This document shows, in pieces, positions 18,049-27,509 of a stretch of 64,000 bases of DNA. Source of the stretch: BOG-1112 sp964611335 (GTDB lineage: Bacteria; Bdellovibrionota_B; Oligoflexia; Oligoflexales; Bog-1112); assembly GCA_964611335.1 (NCBI GenBank), contig CAZSXR010000001.1, positions 868,001-932,000 on the forward strand. The letters are read 5' to 3'. A program made the translations under genes and the position numbers. Within the stretch, counting starts at the first letter, position 1, and each line of letters begins with the position of its first letter. The notes beneath the pieces are model-generated. The model ran no database searches. It was not told the origin of the DNA and saw only the letters and a program-made list of their open reading frames with translations.

Positions 18049-19553
18049 CTTCACGAAATTGTATTGTTTTAATTTTTCTTTGTTTGTCTTCTTTTTTAAA
18101 AGCTGAAACTCCCGTTCTCCGATGGGGTGGAGACGTAAGTGGAAGTGCACCGTATCTGCTTCTCGACCAACATCATCCCGAGGTGATGATAGGTTTTGAA
18201 GTAGAGATTGCGGAAGCCATAGCGAAAGAAATGGGAATGAAAGCCAACTTTGTTCAGAATCAGTGGGAAAATCTGATCCCAGGTTTGAACAGAGGAAACT
18301 ATGACATCGTACTCAATGCGATAGAGATCACGGAAGATCACAAACAGGAAGTCGATTTCTCCGATCCTTATTTTTATACTTTTGAACAATTGAGTTTGCG
18401 TAAAGACACAAACGACATCACAGATTGGAAAGACCTTCTCGGAAAAAAAGTAGGTGTTACCAAAGAAACTTACGCTGAAAGACTTCTACGCGAACATGGT
18501 GGAATCGAAATCGCAAGTTACGATGACCAAACGCCTCTTTATGATGACCTTGCGTTTGGAAGACTCGATGCAGCTTTAATGGATCAACCTGTTGCAAAAT
18601 ACTATGCAGATATAGATCCTCGTTTGAAATCTTTGAAAAAAAATTTCGGTAGCGTCGCTTACGGAATTTGTGTGCGCAAAGGAGAAACCGAACTCCTTCA
18701 TAAAATAAACAGCGCTTTAAAGAATATCATCTCTTCTGGAGAGTTGCGTCATATCTACGAACGATGGGGTATTTGGAATGAAGATATGGCTAAAATTTTC
18801 CAGGATAATTCACCCATTCATATGGCAGACAGCGCCTTCCAATCTTATGTTAAAGCATTTCAAACCCAAGACGCTTTCAAAAGCCGCATAGAACAGTATC
18901 AATCCTACATACCTTTGCTCATTGGCGGAGCTTTAATAACGTTAAAGTTATCTTCACTCGCCATGCTCTGTGCGATTTTACTCGGTCTTTTTATTGCACT
19001 TGCTCGTCTTTATGCTCCTCGACCTCTTGCTTTTTTAGCTTTTGCTTTTGTAGAAATCATAAGAGGCACACCTTTACTGATACAACTTTATCTCATCTAC
19101 TACGGCTTACCAAACATAGGTATTAAACTGGATCCTTTCACTGCTGCAATCATAGGCCTTGCTATGAATTACAGTGCCTATGAATCTGAAATTTACAGAG
19201 CTAGCATTGCCTCAATTCCTCACGCACAAATGGAAACAGCTCTTGCGTTAGGCTTGAATCGTTGGCAAGCTCTTGTTCACATCATCATTCCTCAATCTAT
19301 CCGCATTGTGATGCCGCCTATGACCAATGATTTTATTTCTCTGCTTAAAGATTCTTCTCTTGTTTCTGTTATCACTTTGGTTGAACTGACAAAAGTCTAT
19401 GGGCAACTTGCCGCAGCATCTTACGACTACTTAGGTGTTGGGATTCTCACTGCAATCATCTATTTTCTTATGGGTGTACCGTTTGTACGGTTGTCACGTT
19501 GGATTGAAAAGAAATATAGTTTTGATACCCACACTCTGCATGGAGTGCATTAG
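18045..19553 (+). CDS. Polar amino acid ABC transporter, fused binding protein and permease
   Basis: 502 residues joining two usually separate subunits. A signal peptide (about 1-20) leads into an SBP family 3 domain (about 25-245) with the typical GFEVEIAEAIAKEMG. After a linker comes a HisM/GlnP-type permease (about 285-490) with five to six helices and the EAA loop region ETALALGLNRWQAL. Such fusions are known in the GlnP family, where the tethered receptor feeds the membrane domain directly. The only other gene needed is the ATPase immediately upstream. A homodimer is expected. Confidence 0.92.
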   Translation: MTSRNCIVLIFLCLSSFLKAETPVLRWGGDVSGSAPYLLLDQHHPEVMIGFEVEIAEAIAKEMGMKANFVQNQWENLIPGLNRGNYDIVLNAIEITEDHKQEVDFSDPYFYTFEQLSLRKDTNDITDWKDLLGKKVGVTKETYAERLLREHGGIEIASYDDQTPLYDDLAFGRLDAALMDQPVAKYYADIDPRLKSLKKNFGSVAYGICVRKGETELLHKINSALKNIISSGELRHIYERWGIWNEDMAKIFQDNSPIHMADSAFQSYVKAFQTQDAFKSRIEQYQSYIPLLIGGALITLKLSSLAMLCAILLGLFIALARLYAPRPLAFLAFAFVEIIRGTPLLIQLYLIYYGLPNIGIKLDPFTAAIIGLAMNYSAYESEIYRASIASIPHAQMETALALGLNRWQALVHIIIPQSIRIVMPPMTNDFISLLKDSSLVSVITLVELTKVYGQLAAASYDYLGVGILTAIIYFLMGVPFVRLSRWIEKKYSFDTHTLHGVH

Positions 19554-19567
19554 ATAGGGATAAAAAG

Positions 19568-20776
19568 ATGAGTGCACGCAAAGAACTCTGGCATCAGCGT
19601 CGTCAAAAGCTTTGTCTTGCATCTGATTCGATCCCGCTCAATGCAGGAACCTGCTCCCCTCTCCCTAAAAAAATATTTGAACAAACACAAATATGGCGTG
19701 CGTTTCTAGCAAGCGACCCAACTTATTTCCTCACCCAAGTCGCGCCCCTTCAAATTGAACTCTCAAGAAAAAAAACAGCTGAGTTTTTTTCAACTGGAGA
19801 AAACGATCTGCTGTTTTTTCCTAATGTTTCACATGCGCTTAATCTTATTCTGCAAAACTTTCCTTTCTATAAAGGAGCTGAGATACTCACTACAGATCAG
19901 GAGTATCCGCACTACTGGAATCTGTTTCAAGAAATAGAAAATAAGAAAGGATGTCGTTTTAAACGCATTCATATTCCGTTTGCCACAGAAGCGTCTCTTG
20001 ATGCAAAACACATATTGGAACTCTTTCAAAAGCAATACACCTCTAAAACACAAGCCCTTTATCTCAGTCATGTAAGTTGTCAAACAGGTTTTGTGCTCCC
20101 TTTACAAGAGATCTGTGCGTGGGCAAACGAGAAAAATCTACAAACGATTATCGACGGAGCTCATGCAGTAGGGGCTCTTCCTGTGAATCTTTCAAATATA
20201 AACCCTACTTTTTACGCAGGAAATTTTCATAAATGGATGATGGGAGCCACAGGATCTTCGTTCTTATATGTTCATCCAGACTTTCGAAAAGATCTTAAAC
20301 CTTTTTGCTGGACTCAATATTATCCATGGAATGAAGAAGAAATTCTCGAACACAGGCATTCCACACATTTTGCAAATGCTTTTGAGTACCAAGGAACACG
20401 AGACCCAAGTCCCTGGATGGTTATTTCAGATGTCATTGATTTCTTTAAAGAAATTCCTTTAAACGAACGCATGCAACATTCTGCTTATCTTCGTAATTTC
20501 TGCATAACGCGTTTAGAAAAAGAAGGTTTTGAACTCCTCAGCTCACGAAATCCCGAACAGTCTACATGCATGGTTTCTTTCAAATTACCGCACAAAGTGC
20601 GTGCCGCTTTTGCAAGAGAATCTATTCGCAACACTTACAATCTAGATGTGAGCTTTCCGGAGTTTGAAAACAAAGAAGTATGTTTGAGACTTTCAACAAG
20701 TTGGTTTAATACTGAAGAAGAAATCGTAACAGCTGCAGAGATTTTAAAAGACATAGATTGGTCTGAACTCACATGA
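19568..20776 (+). CDS. Class V aminotransferase-fold PLP enzyme
   Basis: 402 residues of the isopenicillin-N-epimerase/cysteine-desulfurase-like fold type I family. The probable PLP lysine is in YAGNFHKWMMGATG near residues 218-231, and the PLP-binding Asp/His region is IIDGAHAVGALPV near 193-205. No clear active-site Cys loop of a desulfurase is seen. It starts 14 bases after the transporter gene and overlaps the next gene by four bases, so it is part of this operon. The flippase neighbour suggests a role in making or decorating a surface glycan, but substrate is unknown. Confidence 0.85.
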   Translation: MSARKELWHQRRQKLCLASDSIPLNAGTCSPLPKKIFEQTQIWRAFLASDPTYFLTQVAPLQIELSRKKTAEFFSTGENDLLFFPNVSHALNLILQNFPFYKGAEILTTDQEYPHYWNLFQEIENKKGCRFKRIHIPFATEASLDAKHILELFQKQYTSKTQALYLSHVSCQTGFVLPLQEICAWANEKNLQTIIDGAHAVGALPVNLSNINPTFYAGNFHKWMMGATGSSFLYVHPDFRKDLKPFCWTQYYPWNEEEILEHRHSTHFANAFEYQGTRDPSPWMVISDVIDFFKEIPLNERMQHSAYLRNFCITRLEKEGFELLSSRNPEQSTCMVSFKLPHKVRAAFARESIRNTYNLDVSFPEFENKEVCLRLSTSWFNTEEEIVTAAEILKDIDWSELT

Positions 20777-22185
20777 AAAAAAAACGTCTTGCAAAAAATC
20801 TCTTCGTTATAGCGCTTGTCGAAATTATTAACAAAGCTGTTCCTTTGATATTGCTTTATCTCGTTCCTAAACGTTTAGGTCTAGCAGGTTTTGGTTTTGC
20901 GCAAATCGGTTTGACTTTGATCGAAACAGCTATTCCTTTTATCACATTTGGCTATCAATATATTGCGGCGCAGGAAGTAGGTCGCAATGCAGAAAATAAA
21001 GTTTATATAGGATCTTTGAGTTCCAGTCTTATCTCTTTGAGAGCTATTCAAGCCTTGCTTACTTATATATTTCTTCTCCTTTTTTGCTGGTTTTCACCGC
21101 ATTATATCGAATATGTTCCTTTTATAAGTTTTTGGGGGCTTGTTCTATTCACATCATCCTTAGAGATGATTTATGTACAAATGGGAGTTCAAAAATACCA
21201 TTGGAACATGATCGTACAAGGTCTTGCGAAAATTTTAGGATTATTTTGTATTTTTGTATTTGTTCATGATGCAAAAGATCTTATGCTCTATGGGTTTCTT
21301 TCTCTTTTGCCAAATATGCTGATTTCCATTGTTTCTGTTTTTCTCAGTCAAAGTTCCTTGCGATGGTCCAAACCTCGTTGGGATCTTATGCAAATGTTGT
21401 TTAATAAAGGTTCTACTCTTGCCCTTGTATTTGTAACTCTTACATTGTTCGAAAGAATAGATGTTCTTCTAGTTGGTCGTATTTTCGATTTGGAAAGTGC
21501 GGGTATTTATGCAGGAGCAAGCCGTCTTGGTCAGGCTTTAAGCCAATCTCTGATTGCGATCACAAACCTTTTCTATTCGGAATTGGTTTCTATTTTCGAT
21601 AAGAAAAAAATTACGGAGCACATAGAACTCGGTCTTTTCATACTCACGGCTTTGATGTTTCCCATCATGGTAGGTATACATTTTGTAGATAACGAGATTT
21701 TATCTTTCATGCTGACCTCTGGAGCTTCGAACCAAGGGAATATTTTGAGTGGCGTAGTATGGGGTGTCTTCTTCTATGGAATTATATTGAGTCTAGGGTT
21801 ACAAGTTTTAGTTCTTTCTCAGAAGATAAAAATACTCGCTTATATTTTATTAGGTGGATCTTTGCTTCAAACATGTTTCTGTTATTTAGCGTCGTTGCAT
21901 TCTATGAATGCTGTAGTCTTTGCCTCTATTCTTGCAAAAGCTTTAACAGCATTTTTTGTATATAGAGCGGCTACACAGAATCTTCATTCTTTGCACTGGA
22001 CTCCTATTTTCAAAAATGCCCTTGCTGCGAGTGTTATGCTTGTGTGTCTTCTCTGTTTTCGGGGTATTAAGATATTTGAAAATACAATCGTACAATCTAT
22101 CGTTATAGCTGCGCCTGTTTATATTCTCATTCTTTTATTGTTGAACCATCAATGGGCTTTTCAAGTCTGGAAGAAACTAAGATAG
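20773..22185 (+). CDS. Polysaccharide flippase (Wzx-like, MOP superfamily)
   Basis: 470 residues with about 12-14 transmembrane helices and no large soluble domain. The N-terminal pattern KNLFVIALVEIINKAVPLILL, followed by PKRLGLAGFGFAQIG, is typical of O-antigen/teichuronic acid flippases that move lipid-linked oligosaccharides across the inner membrane. It is translationally coupled to the aminotransferase-fold gene (ATGA overlap). No glycosyltransferase cluster or polymerase lies beside it, unlike usual O-antigen loci, so its glycan may be made elsewhere. Confidence 0.87.
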   Translation: MKKKRLAKNLFVIALVEIINKAVPLILLYLVPKRLGLAGFGFAQIGLTLIETAIPFITFGYQYIAAQEVGRNAENKVYIGSLSSSLISLRAIQALLTYIFLLLFCWFSPHYIEYVPFISFWGLVLFTSSLEMIYVQMGVQKYHWNMIVQGLAKILGLFCIFVFVHDAKDLMLYGFLSLLPNMLISIVSVFLSQSSLRWSKPRWDLMQMLFNKGSTLALVFVTLTLFERIDVLLVGRIFDLESAGIYAGASRLGQALSQSLIAITNLFYSELVSIFDKKKITEHIELGLFILTALMFPIMVGIHFVDNEILSFMLTSGASNQGNILSGVVWGVFFYGIILSLGLQVLVLSQKIKILAYILLGGSLLQTCFCYLASLHSMNAVVFASILAKALTAFFVYRAATQNLHSLHWTPIFKNALAASVMLVCLLCFRGIKIFENTIVQSIVIAAPVYILILLLLNHQWAFQVWKKLR

Positions 22186-22246
22186 AATTTCTTCTATTTA
22201 AGTTTTTTTATCTCTTACCGATGTCTATCCATGGGGGATTCCATCC

Positions 22247-23305
22247 ATGAAGATCTCATTTTATTTAAATTCTCTAATCCTAGTATACTCTTGCAACTCG
22301 CAACAGATTCCTGTTTCATCATCAAGAAATGCTTTGGGTAGTGCTTCAGGTTATGTAGCCCCTCAAAATCCAAATTACAATTCGAATGCAAAATGGGATA
22401 CGAATTCGAAATTGAATTCGAAAAGTCCGCTCAATGCGAATACAAATAATTTGGGTCCACAAGGACAAATCCCATCATCTTCTTCTTCAGGATCGAATCT
22501 ATACAATCGTAATAGACTTATAAGTCAGGGGCCCGATACGGCACCTCCTGTCCAAGCTACACACATACCCGTTGGTGGAAGTGTTAGTTGCAGTGTGCAT
22601 ATCAATAGACCTTCGACGGATCTTTGTGCCTATGATTTTTGTGGTTCTGCAGCTACGAATTCGCAAATTTCGAGTTCTCAGTATACAACAGCAACAGCAC
22701 TTATTTCAGCGTTGAAAGCTCAAGGTCAGATGCCAAATCCTTGCACTAATGCATCTGTTATAAACGCTTTGGTGAATTTGCAAATATTAGATCTGAGTCA
22801 TCAAAATATAAGCGATCTTTCTGCGCTCACTATGATGACAAATGTGCGTACTTTAAATTTAGACTTTAATTCCATTACAGATCTCAGCGCTCTTATGGGG
22901 ATGACTCAGCTTCAATATTTAAGTGCAAATAACAATCAACTCACGAATTTTACGGGAATTGCTACCCTTCCTCTTAAAGAAATCTATGTTGCGAATAATC
23001 AAATTACAAGTGTCAATGAATTAGCTTCTATAAATACACTCAGCGTTTTAGATATAAGAAATAATCAGGTTTCATCTATCGTTGCCTTACTCACGCATAG
23101 CATTGAAATTTACGTTGCAGGGAACCCAGGAATTATAACAGAAGCAAGGTCTATGCCTAAACCTGTGCTTAGAAATGATGGTAATTGTACAACGCTACTG
23201 AATGATGCGGGAGGAAATTTAGGTTCGAGTTGCTTCTTAGGGAGTCTTACAGTCATGTTCGGAGGCGGCATGCCCTCAAGGAAAAACATCATGAACGGAG
23301 ATTGA
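22247..23305 (+). CDS. Leucine-rich-repeat lipoprotein
   Basis: 352 residues with a short lipoprotein signal peptide (lipobox VYSC, Cys16). A low-complexity Ser/Asn/Pro-rich stretch (about 20-105) acts as a spacer. A Cys-containing cap region follows, then four to five internalin-type repeats of about 22 residues between roughly 178 and 300, for example LQILDLSHQNISDLSALTMM. Such repeats usually form a protein-binding surface. The build (anchor, long disordered stalk, LRR head) suggests a surface-exposed binding protein. It is convergent with aceA (27 bases between). Confidence 0.82.
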   Translation: MKISFYLNSLILVYSCNSQQIPVSSSRNALGSASGYVAPQNPNYNSNAKWDTNSKLNSKSPLNANTNNLGPQGQIPSSSSSGSNLYNRNRLISQGPDTAPPVQATHIPVGGSVSCSVHINRPSTDLCAYDFCGSAATNSQISSSQYTTATALISALKAQGQMPNPCTNASVINALVNLQILDLSHQNISDLSALTMMTNVRTLNLDFNSITDLSALMGMTQLQYLSANNNQLTNFTGIATLPLKEIYVANNQITSVNELASINTLSVLDIRNNQVSSIVALLTHSIEIYVAGNPGIITEARSMPKPVLRNDGNCTTLLNDAGGNLGSSCFLGSLTVMFGGGMPSRKNIMNGD

Positions 23306-23332
23306 AAAAAGGGGACATGCACTTCTTTTCTT

Positions 23333-24619
23333 TTACAAATTAGCTTCTGTAAACTGCTCTTCTTCGGTTGAATCCTTCATGGCTCCTGTACTCATCTTTG
23401 CACCACCACTCAAAGTTGTGAGAACCTGATCAAAATAAGCTGCTCCCACTTCTCTTTGATGTCGAACTGCGGTGTAACCCTGTTCTGCGCTTTCGAACTC
23501 GGAAGCTTGAAGGCTTGCATAAGCAGACATTCCTTGGGTGAGGAATTTCGAAGCCAAGTCGAAAGAGTAGTAATTTAGAAGATGCCATCCTGCAAGGGTT
23601 ACAAATTGAAATTTGTAACCTAATTGAGCGAGATCTTTTTGGAAACTTGCAATAGAAGCTGCATCGAGATGTTTATTCCAGTTGAAAGAAGGAGAACAGT
23701 TGTAAGTGAGATATTTACCAGGATAGTGTCTGTGTATACCTTCAGCAAAACGTTGAGCTTCCTTGATATCGGGAGTCGATGTTTCCATCCACAAAACATC
23801 GGCATAAGGTGCATAAGCAAGGCCTCTTGCTATTGCAGATTCGATGCCTGAATGAACGTAATGATAGCCTTCAGGGCTTTTTTCTCCTGTAAGAAATTCC
23901 TGATCGTATTCATCGCAGTTGTAAGTCATCAAACGAGCAGCGAGTGCATCGGTTCTTGCAATGAGTACTGTGGGAACACCACATACATCGGAAGCAAGTC
24001 TAGCAGCAGATAAAGTACGTATAAAATGACTTGTAGGAACGAGAACTTTTCCACCCATGTGACCGCACTTTTTTTCACTTGCGAGCTGATCTTCAAAGTG
24101 TACAGCACCTGCACCTGCTTCGATCATATTCTTCATAAGTTCATAGGCATGTACAGGACCACCGAAGCCTGCCTCTGCATCTGCCATGATAGGCACAAAC
24201 CAATCACGTGTGACACGACCTTCTGATTTCTCAATCTGATCGGCTCTTATGAGTGCATTCTGTATGCGTTTGACCAGACTGGGGACACTGTTTACGGGGT
24301 ATAAACTTTGATCAGGATAGGTGTGAGAGCTGGTGTTTGCATCTGCTGCCACTTGCCACCCGCTGAGATAGAGGGCTTTTAAACCAGCTTTTACCATATT
24401 CACAGCTTGAGCGCCGCTGAGTGTTCCTAAGGCAACGGTGTAATCTGCATCGTTCAAAAGATTCCAAAACTTTTGAGCGCCAATTTGGGCAAGAGAGTAC
24501 TCGATAGAAAGGGAAGGTCTGAGTTTGCAGACATCCTGTGCTGAATAAGACCTTTTACTGTGTTTCCAACGAGGGTTGCTTTGCCAATCATGAGATAAAA
24601 ATTCTTGTCCTGTTCCCAT
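23333..24619 (-). CDS. aceA: Isocitrate lyase
   Basis: Splits isocitrate to succinate and glyoxylate, first step of the glyoxylate shunt, allowing growth on acetate or fatty acids. 428 residues, typical of the prokaryotic form. The signature KKCGHMGGK lies at 183-191 with catalytic Cys185; LYLSGWQVAAD (84-94) and MADAEAGFGG (145-154) are also family motifs. It follows aceB by 24 bases on the same strand. Confidence 0.98.
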   Translation of the reverse strand: MGTGQEFLSHDWQSNPRWKHSKRSYSAQDVCKLRPSLSIEYSLAQIGAQKFWNLLNDADYTVALGTLSGAQAVNMVKAGLKALYLSGWQVAADANTSSHTYPDQSLYPVNSVPSLVKRIQNALIRADQIEKSEGRVTRDWFVPIMADAEAGFGGPVHAYELMKNMIEAGAGAVHFEDQLASEKKCGHMGGKVLVPTSHFIRTLSAARLASDVCGVPTVLIARTDALAARLMTYNCDEYDQEFLTGEKSPEGYHYVHSGIESAIARGLAYAPYADVLWMETSTPDIKEAQRFAEGIHRHYPGKYLTYNCSPSFNWNKHLDAASIASFQKDLAQLGYKFQFVTLAGWHLLNYYSFDLASKFLTQGMSAYASLQASEFESAEQGYTAVRHQREVGAAYFDQVLTTLSGGAKMSTGAMKDSTEEEQFTEANL

Positions 24620-24643
24620 TCAAAACTCCTTGTGAAGGGTGTG

Positions 24644-26221
24644 CTAGTCTAGGTAACGGTATGCAAGAAGTGTTAGAAAATCAGGGCACTCCTCGCATAG
24701 AACGAGCTCGTCGAGTAATTGTGAAGCTTCATTATAGCGTTGAGAACCATCACTTTGTAAAAGTGTGTTAAGTATTTCATTTTTAAAATTTGTGTACATA
24801 TCTGTTGTAATGGTTTTTCCTTCACGTGTTACACAGCGATGATGTATCCATTGCCAGATTTGCGCTCTTGAAATTTCAGCTGTCGCAGTATCTTCCATAA
24901 GATTATCGATAGCTACCGCACCTAATCCACTCAACCATTTGTTGATATATTGTAAAGCGATACGTATGTTGTTTTGAAAACCACCGATAGAAATAAAAGA
25001 ATTCTCAATTTGAGTTTTGAGAAGATCTTCTTCCTTAATGAAAATTTCCTGATTGAGAACCTGCTTCTGATGGGTCTGTGTGCCTAGACGCTTATCAAAA
25101 ATTTCCATCGCAATAGGGACTAAATCGGGATGCGCAACCCATGTTCCATCGAACCCATCTTCCGTTTCTCTTTGTTTATCAAGGCGCACAGCCTCTATTG
25201 CTTTTTCTGTAACTTCAAGATTTTTTCTGTTGGGAATGAATGCAGACATGCCACCTATAGCATGTGCATTTCTTTTATGACAGGTTTTTACGAGCAGTTG
25301 TGCATAAGCTCGCATGAAAGGAACGGTCATCGTGAGTTGCTGACGATCGGGAAAGACTGCATTGCTGGAGTGAGAAAATGTTTTGATGTAACTGAAGAGA
25401 TAATCCCAACGACCTGCATTCAATCCAACGAGGTAATTGCGAAGCTCCCACAGAATTTCTTCCATTTCGAAAGCAGCAGGAAGTGTTTCAATCAGTGCGG
25501 TTGCACGAATACTTGAAGAAGGGATGCCAAGTGTTTTCTCTGCTTCTTGGAAGACCTGATTCCAAAGTCTTGCTTCTAGATGATTTTCCATTTTGGGAAG
25601 ATAAAAGTAGGGCCCGCTTCCTCGTTGCAGCAATTCTTTTGCGTTATGATAAAAATAAAGACCGAAATCAAATAGACTTGCAGACAGCGCTTCACCATTC
25701 AACAAAATATGTTTTTCATAAAGATGCCACCCACGTGGTCGCACCATAAGCGTTGCGATCTTATTATTGAGTTTGTAACTCTTTCCTTCTTCCGAAACGA
25801 AATCCAATTGACGCCGTACTGCCAAATTCAAATTTTCATGACTTTGCAAGATATTTAGCCATGTAGGTGAACAAGCATCTTCGAGATCCGCCATGAAAAC
25901 TTTCGCGCCCGAATTGAGTGCGTTTGTCATCATCTTGCGATCTGCTGGCCCTGTGATTTCTACTCGGCGATCTTGCAAATCGGGAGGGGTATGGATCACG
26001 CCCCAAGATCGTGTGCGGATCTCGTGAGTGGATTCTAAGAAGTGTGGTTTTTTTCCGTAATTCCACTCTTTTTGACGTTGCTTGCGTTCAAGCAATAATT
26101 CTTTACGTTTGCTACGAAATTGCGTTTCAAGATGTATGAGGAAATTTAATGCATCGGGTGTGAGAAGAAGATCTTTGAAGTAGGAAGAGACTGTTCCTAC
26201 GAACTCTACATTCGAAGACAT
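24644..26221 (-). CDS. aceB: Malate synthase A
   Basis: Condenses glyoxylate with acetyl-CoA to malate, the second glyoxylate-shunt step. With the ATG at 26221 it has 525 residues (E. coli AceB: 533). An AGAGG nine bases upstream supports this start; the frame stays open to 26290 but with no similar site. Family motifs include FMADLEDACSPTW near residues 100-112, RATALIETLPAAFEMEEILYELR-like sequence near 240, and GRWDYLFSYIK near 268. Catalytic Arg and Asp regions are present. It is first in an aceBA operon with a promoter candidate 43-70 bases upstream. Confidence 0.97.
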   Translation of the reverse strand: MSSNVEFVGTVSSYFKDLLLTPDALNFLIHLETQFRSKRKELLLERKQRQKEWNYGKKPHFLESTHEIRTRSWGVIHTPPDLQDRRVEITGPADRKMMTNALNSGAKVFMADLEDACSPTWLNILQSHENLNLAVRRQLDFVSEEGKSYKLNNKIATLMVRPRGWHLYEKHILLNGEALSASLFDFGLYFYHNAKELLQRGSGPYFYLPKMENHLEARLWNQVFQEAEKTLGIPSSSIRATALIETLPAAFEMEEILWELRNYLVGLNAGRWDYLFSYIKTFSHSSNAVFPDRQQLTMTVPFMRAYAQLLVKTCHKRNAHAIGGMSAFIPNRKNLEVTEKAIEAVRLDKQRETEDGFDGTWVAHPDLVPIAMEIFDKRLGTQTHQKQVLNQEIFIKEEDLLKTQIENSFISIGGFQNNIRIALQYINKWLSGLGAVAIDNLMEDTATAEISRAQIWQWIHHRCVTREGKTITTDMYTNFKNEILNTLLQSDGSQRYNEASQLLDELVLCEECPDFLTLLAYRYLD

Positions 26222-26263
26222 AGGTATGAACCTCTTTTTGAAATCGAAACAAGATTCTAGAAG

Positions 26264-26290
26264 CTTATAAGCGGTCTGCAGGGGAGTCAA
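26264..26290 (-). promoter_or_regulatory. Candidate promoter for aceBA
   Basis: On the minus strand TTGACT (26290-26285) is followed after 15 bases by TATAAG (26269-26264). The spacer is shorter than the usual 17. Its -35 lies inside the perfect inverted repeat at 26284-26300. Confidence 0.4.
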
Positions 26291-26300
26291 CCCTTGACTC
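26284..26300. promoter_or_regulatory. Palindrome shared by two divergent promoters
   Basis: GAGTCAA-CCC-TTGACTC is a perfect inverted repeat whose two arms supply the -35 hexamers of the aceBA promoter (minus) and of the transporter promoter (plus). It could be an operator, or simply two back-to-back -35 boxes. It is not followed by a T-run on either strand, so a terminator is unlikely. Confidence 0.45.
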
Positions 26301-26323
26301 TTTGCAGCACTTCCACCTATAAA
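26294..26323 (+). promoter_or_regulatory. Candidate sigma-70-type promoter for the leader ORF and transporter operon
   Basis: TTGACT (26294-26299), an 18-base spacer and TATAAA (26318-26323). It would start transcription near 26330, about 30 bases before the leader ORF. Confidence 0.5.
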
Positions 26324-26359
26324 GTGGGCAGAGCTTTAAATCCTTGAAAGGAGTTTCTA

Positions 26360-26527
26360 ATGCAACGCTATTTCATCGGCTTCTCATCCTATTATTTTAA
26401 TGAGTTTAGTAATTTTACCAGCATCCAATTTCAAATTTTGGCAGTAAACTTAAATCAAACTCAAATGAGGACTCGAAACGTATGCAAAAGAAAAAAACAC
26501 AGCAGGCTTCACAAACACTCAATCTAA
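26360..26527 (+). CDS. Aromatic-rich leader ORF
   Basis: A 55-codon frame with an excellent ribosome site (AAAGGAG, six-base spacer, ATG). Nine of its first 24 residues are Phe or Tyr (MQRYFIGFSSYYFNEFSNF and onward). It overlaps the start of the binding-protein gene by 46 bases in another frame. That gene itself has a poor ribosome site, so translation may be coupled. The transporter resembles TrpXYZ systems, which suggests a ribosome-sensing leader for aromatic amino acids. No terminator hairpin is evident. It could also be a chance frame. Confidence 0.45.
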   Translation: MQRYFIGFSSYYFNEFSNFTSIQFQILAVNLNQTQMRTRNVCKRKKHSRLHKHSI

Positions 26528-27498
26528 GTACAAGCGTTTGCTCACTCCTGACATCGACCCTTCTTCTTTCTAGTCCCTTTTTAAAAGCTCAAGAACCCAC
26601 ATCTCATAAGGTTTTAGCGATCACGGAGATTGTGGCTCATCCGTCTCTTCAAGAGGCTAAAAAAGGGATTTTTGCTGGTTTAAAACGAGAAGGTTTTGAA
26701 GTTGGAAAAAATTTAAAAATTTTGGATGAAAACGCGCAGGGTAACATTGCAAATGCAAATATGATTGCAAAGCGTTTCGTCAGTGTGAATCCGGATCTAA
26801 TCCTTGCTATTTCTACACCGTCTGCTCAAGCCGTACGCAATGCTGCCAAGGGAACTTCGATTCCTGTCGTATTTTCTTCCGTCAGTGATCCTGTAGGTGC
26901 AGGGCTTGTTGACAGTTTAGAGGTGGAGCCTAAAAACATCACAGGTTCCATGGATGCGCAATCTCTAAGCGATATGCAATCCTTGCTTAAACAACTGCTT
27001 CCGAAAATCAAAACACTCGGAGTACTATACAATGCAGGTGAAGCCAACTCTGCGAGAACTATTGCCTCTTTGAAAACTATTCTTGATCCACAAATCAAAC
27101 TTGTTGAAAGTTCCGTACCTTCTTCCAACCTTGTTTTAAAAGGAATGCAGACTCTTATTTCCAAAGTCGATGCCATCTATATCCCGTCTGACAACACTGT
27201 TTTTTCAGCTCTTCCTAAAGTGATTCAAACAGCAAGAGAACATAAAATCCCTTTGATCTCCAGCGATCCTGATTCGGTACGTTTAGGTGCGCTGGCCTGC
27301 TACGGCTACACACAGTACGCTGTGGGAGAAACAGCAGGCTATATGGCTGCACGTGTTTTAAAAGGAGAAAAATTAGCTTCTCTTAAAATACGTACGCCAG
27401 CGAAAGCTGATGTTCTTGTGAATAAGAAAACTGCTGATATTTTAAAAATAGCAGTTCCTTCTGAATTTCAAAAAATTACGATCACATTAGTCGACTAA
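26482..27498 (+). CDS. ABC transporter substrate-binding protein (TrpX-like, ABC_sub_bind family)
   Basis: 338 residues with a long N-terminal signal region (about 1-35) and a type I periplasmic binding fold. Family hallmarks include VLAITEIVAHPSLQEAKKGI, a run near ISTPSAQAVRNAA and PVVFSSVSDPVGAGLV. Members such as streptococcal TrpX bind aromatic amino acids; the exact ligand here is unknown. The start follows only a weak AGGA and lies inside the leader ORF, which suggests coupled translation. It is the first structural gene of a three-gene importer. Confidence 0.88.
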   Translation: MQKKKTQQASQTLNLSTSVCSLLTSTLLLSSPFLKAQEPTSHKVLAITEIVAHPSLQEAKKGIFAGLKREGFEVGKNLKILDENAQGNIANANMIAKRFVSVNPDLILAISTPSAQAVRNAAKGTSIPVVFSSVSDPVGAGLVDSLEVEPKNITGSMDAQSLSDMQSLLKQLLPKIKTLGVLYNAGEANSARTIASLKTILDPQIKLVESSVPSSNLVLKGMQTLISKVDAIYIPSDNTVFSALPKVIQTAREHKIPLISSDPDSVRLGALACYGYTQYAVGETAGYMAARVLKGEKLASLKIRTPAKADVLVNKKTADILKIAVPSEFQKITITLVD

Positions 27499-27509
27499 AG
27501 GAGTTTTCA

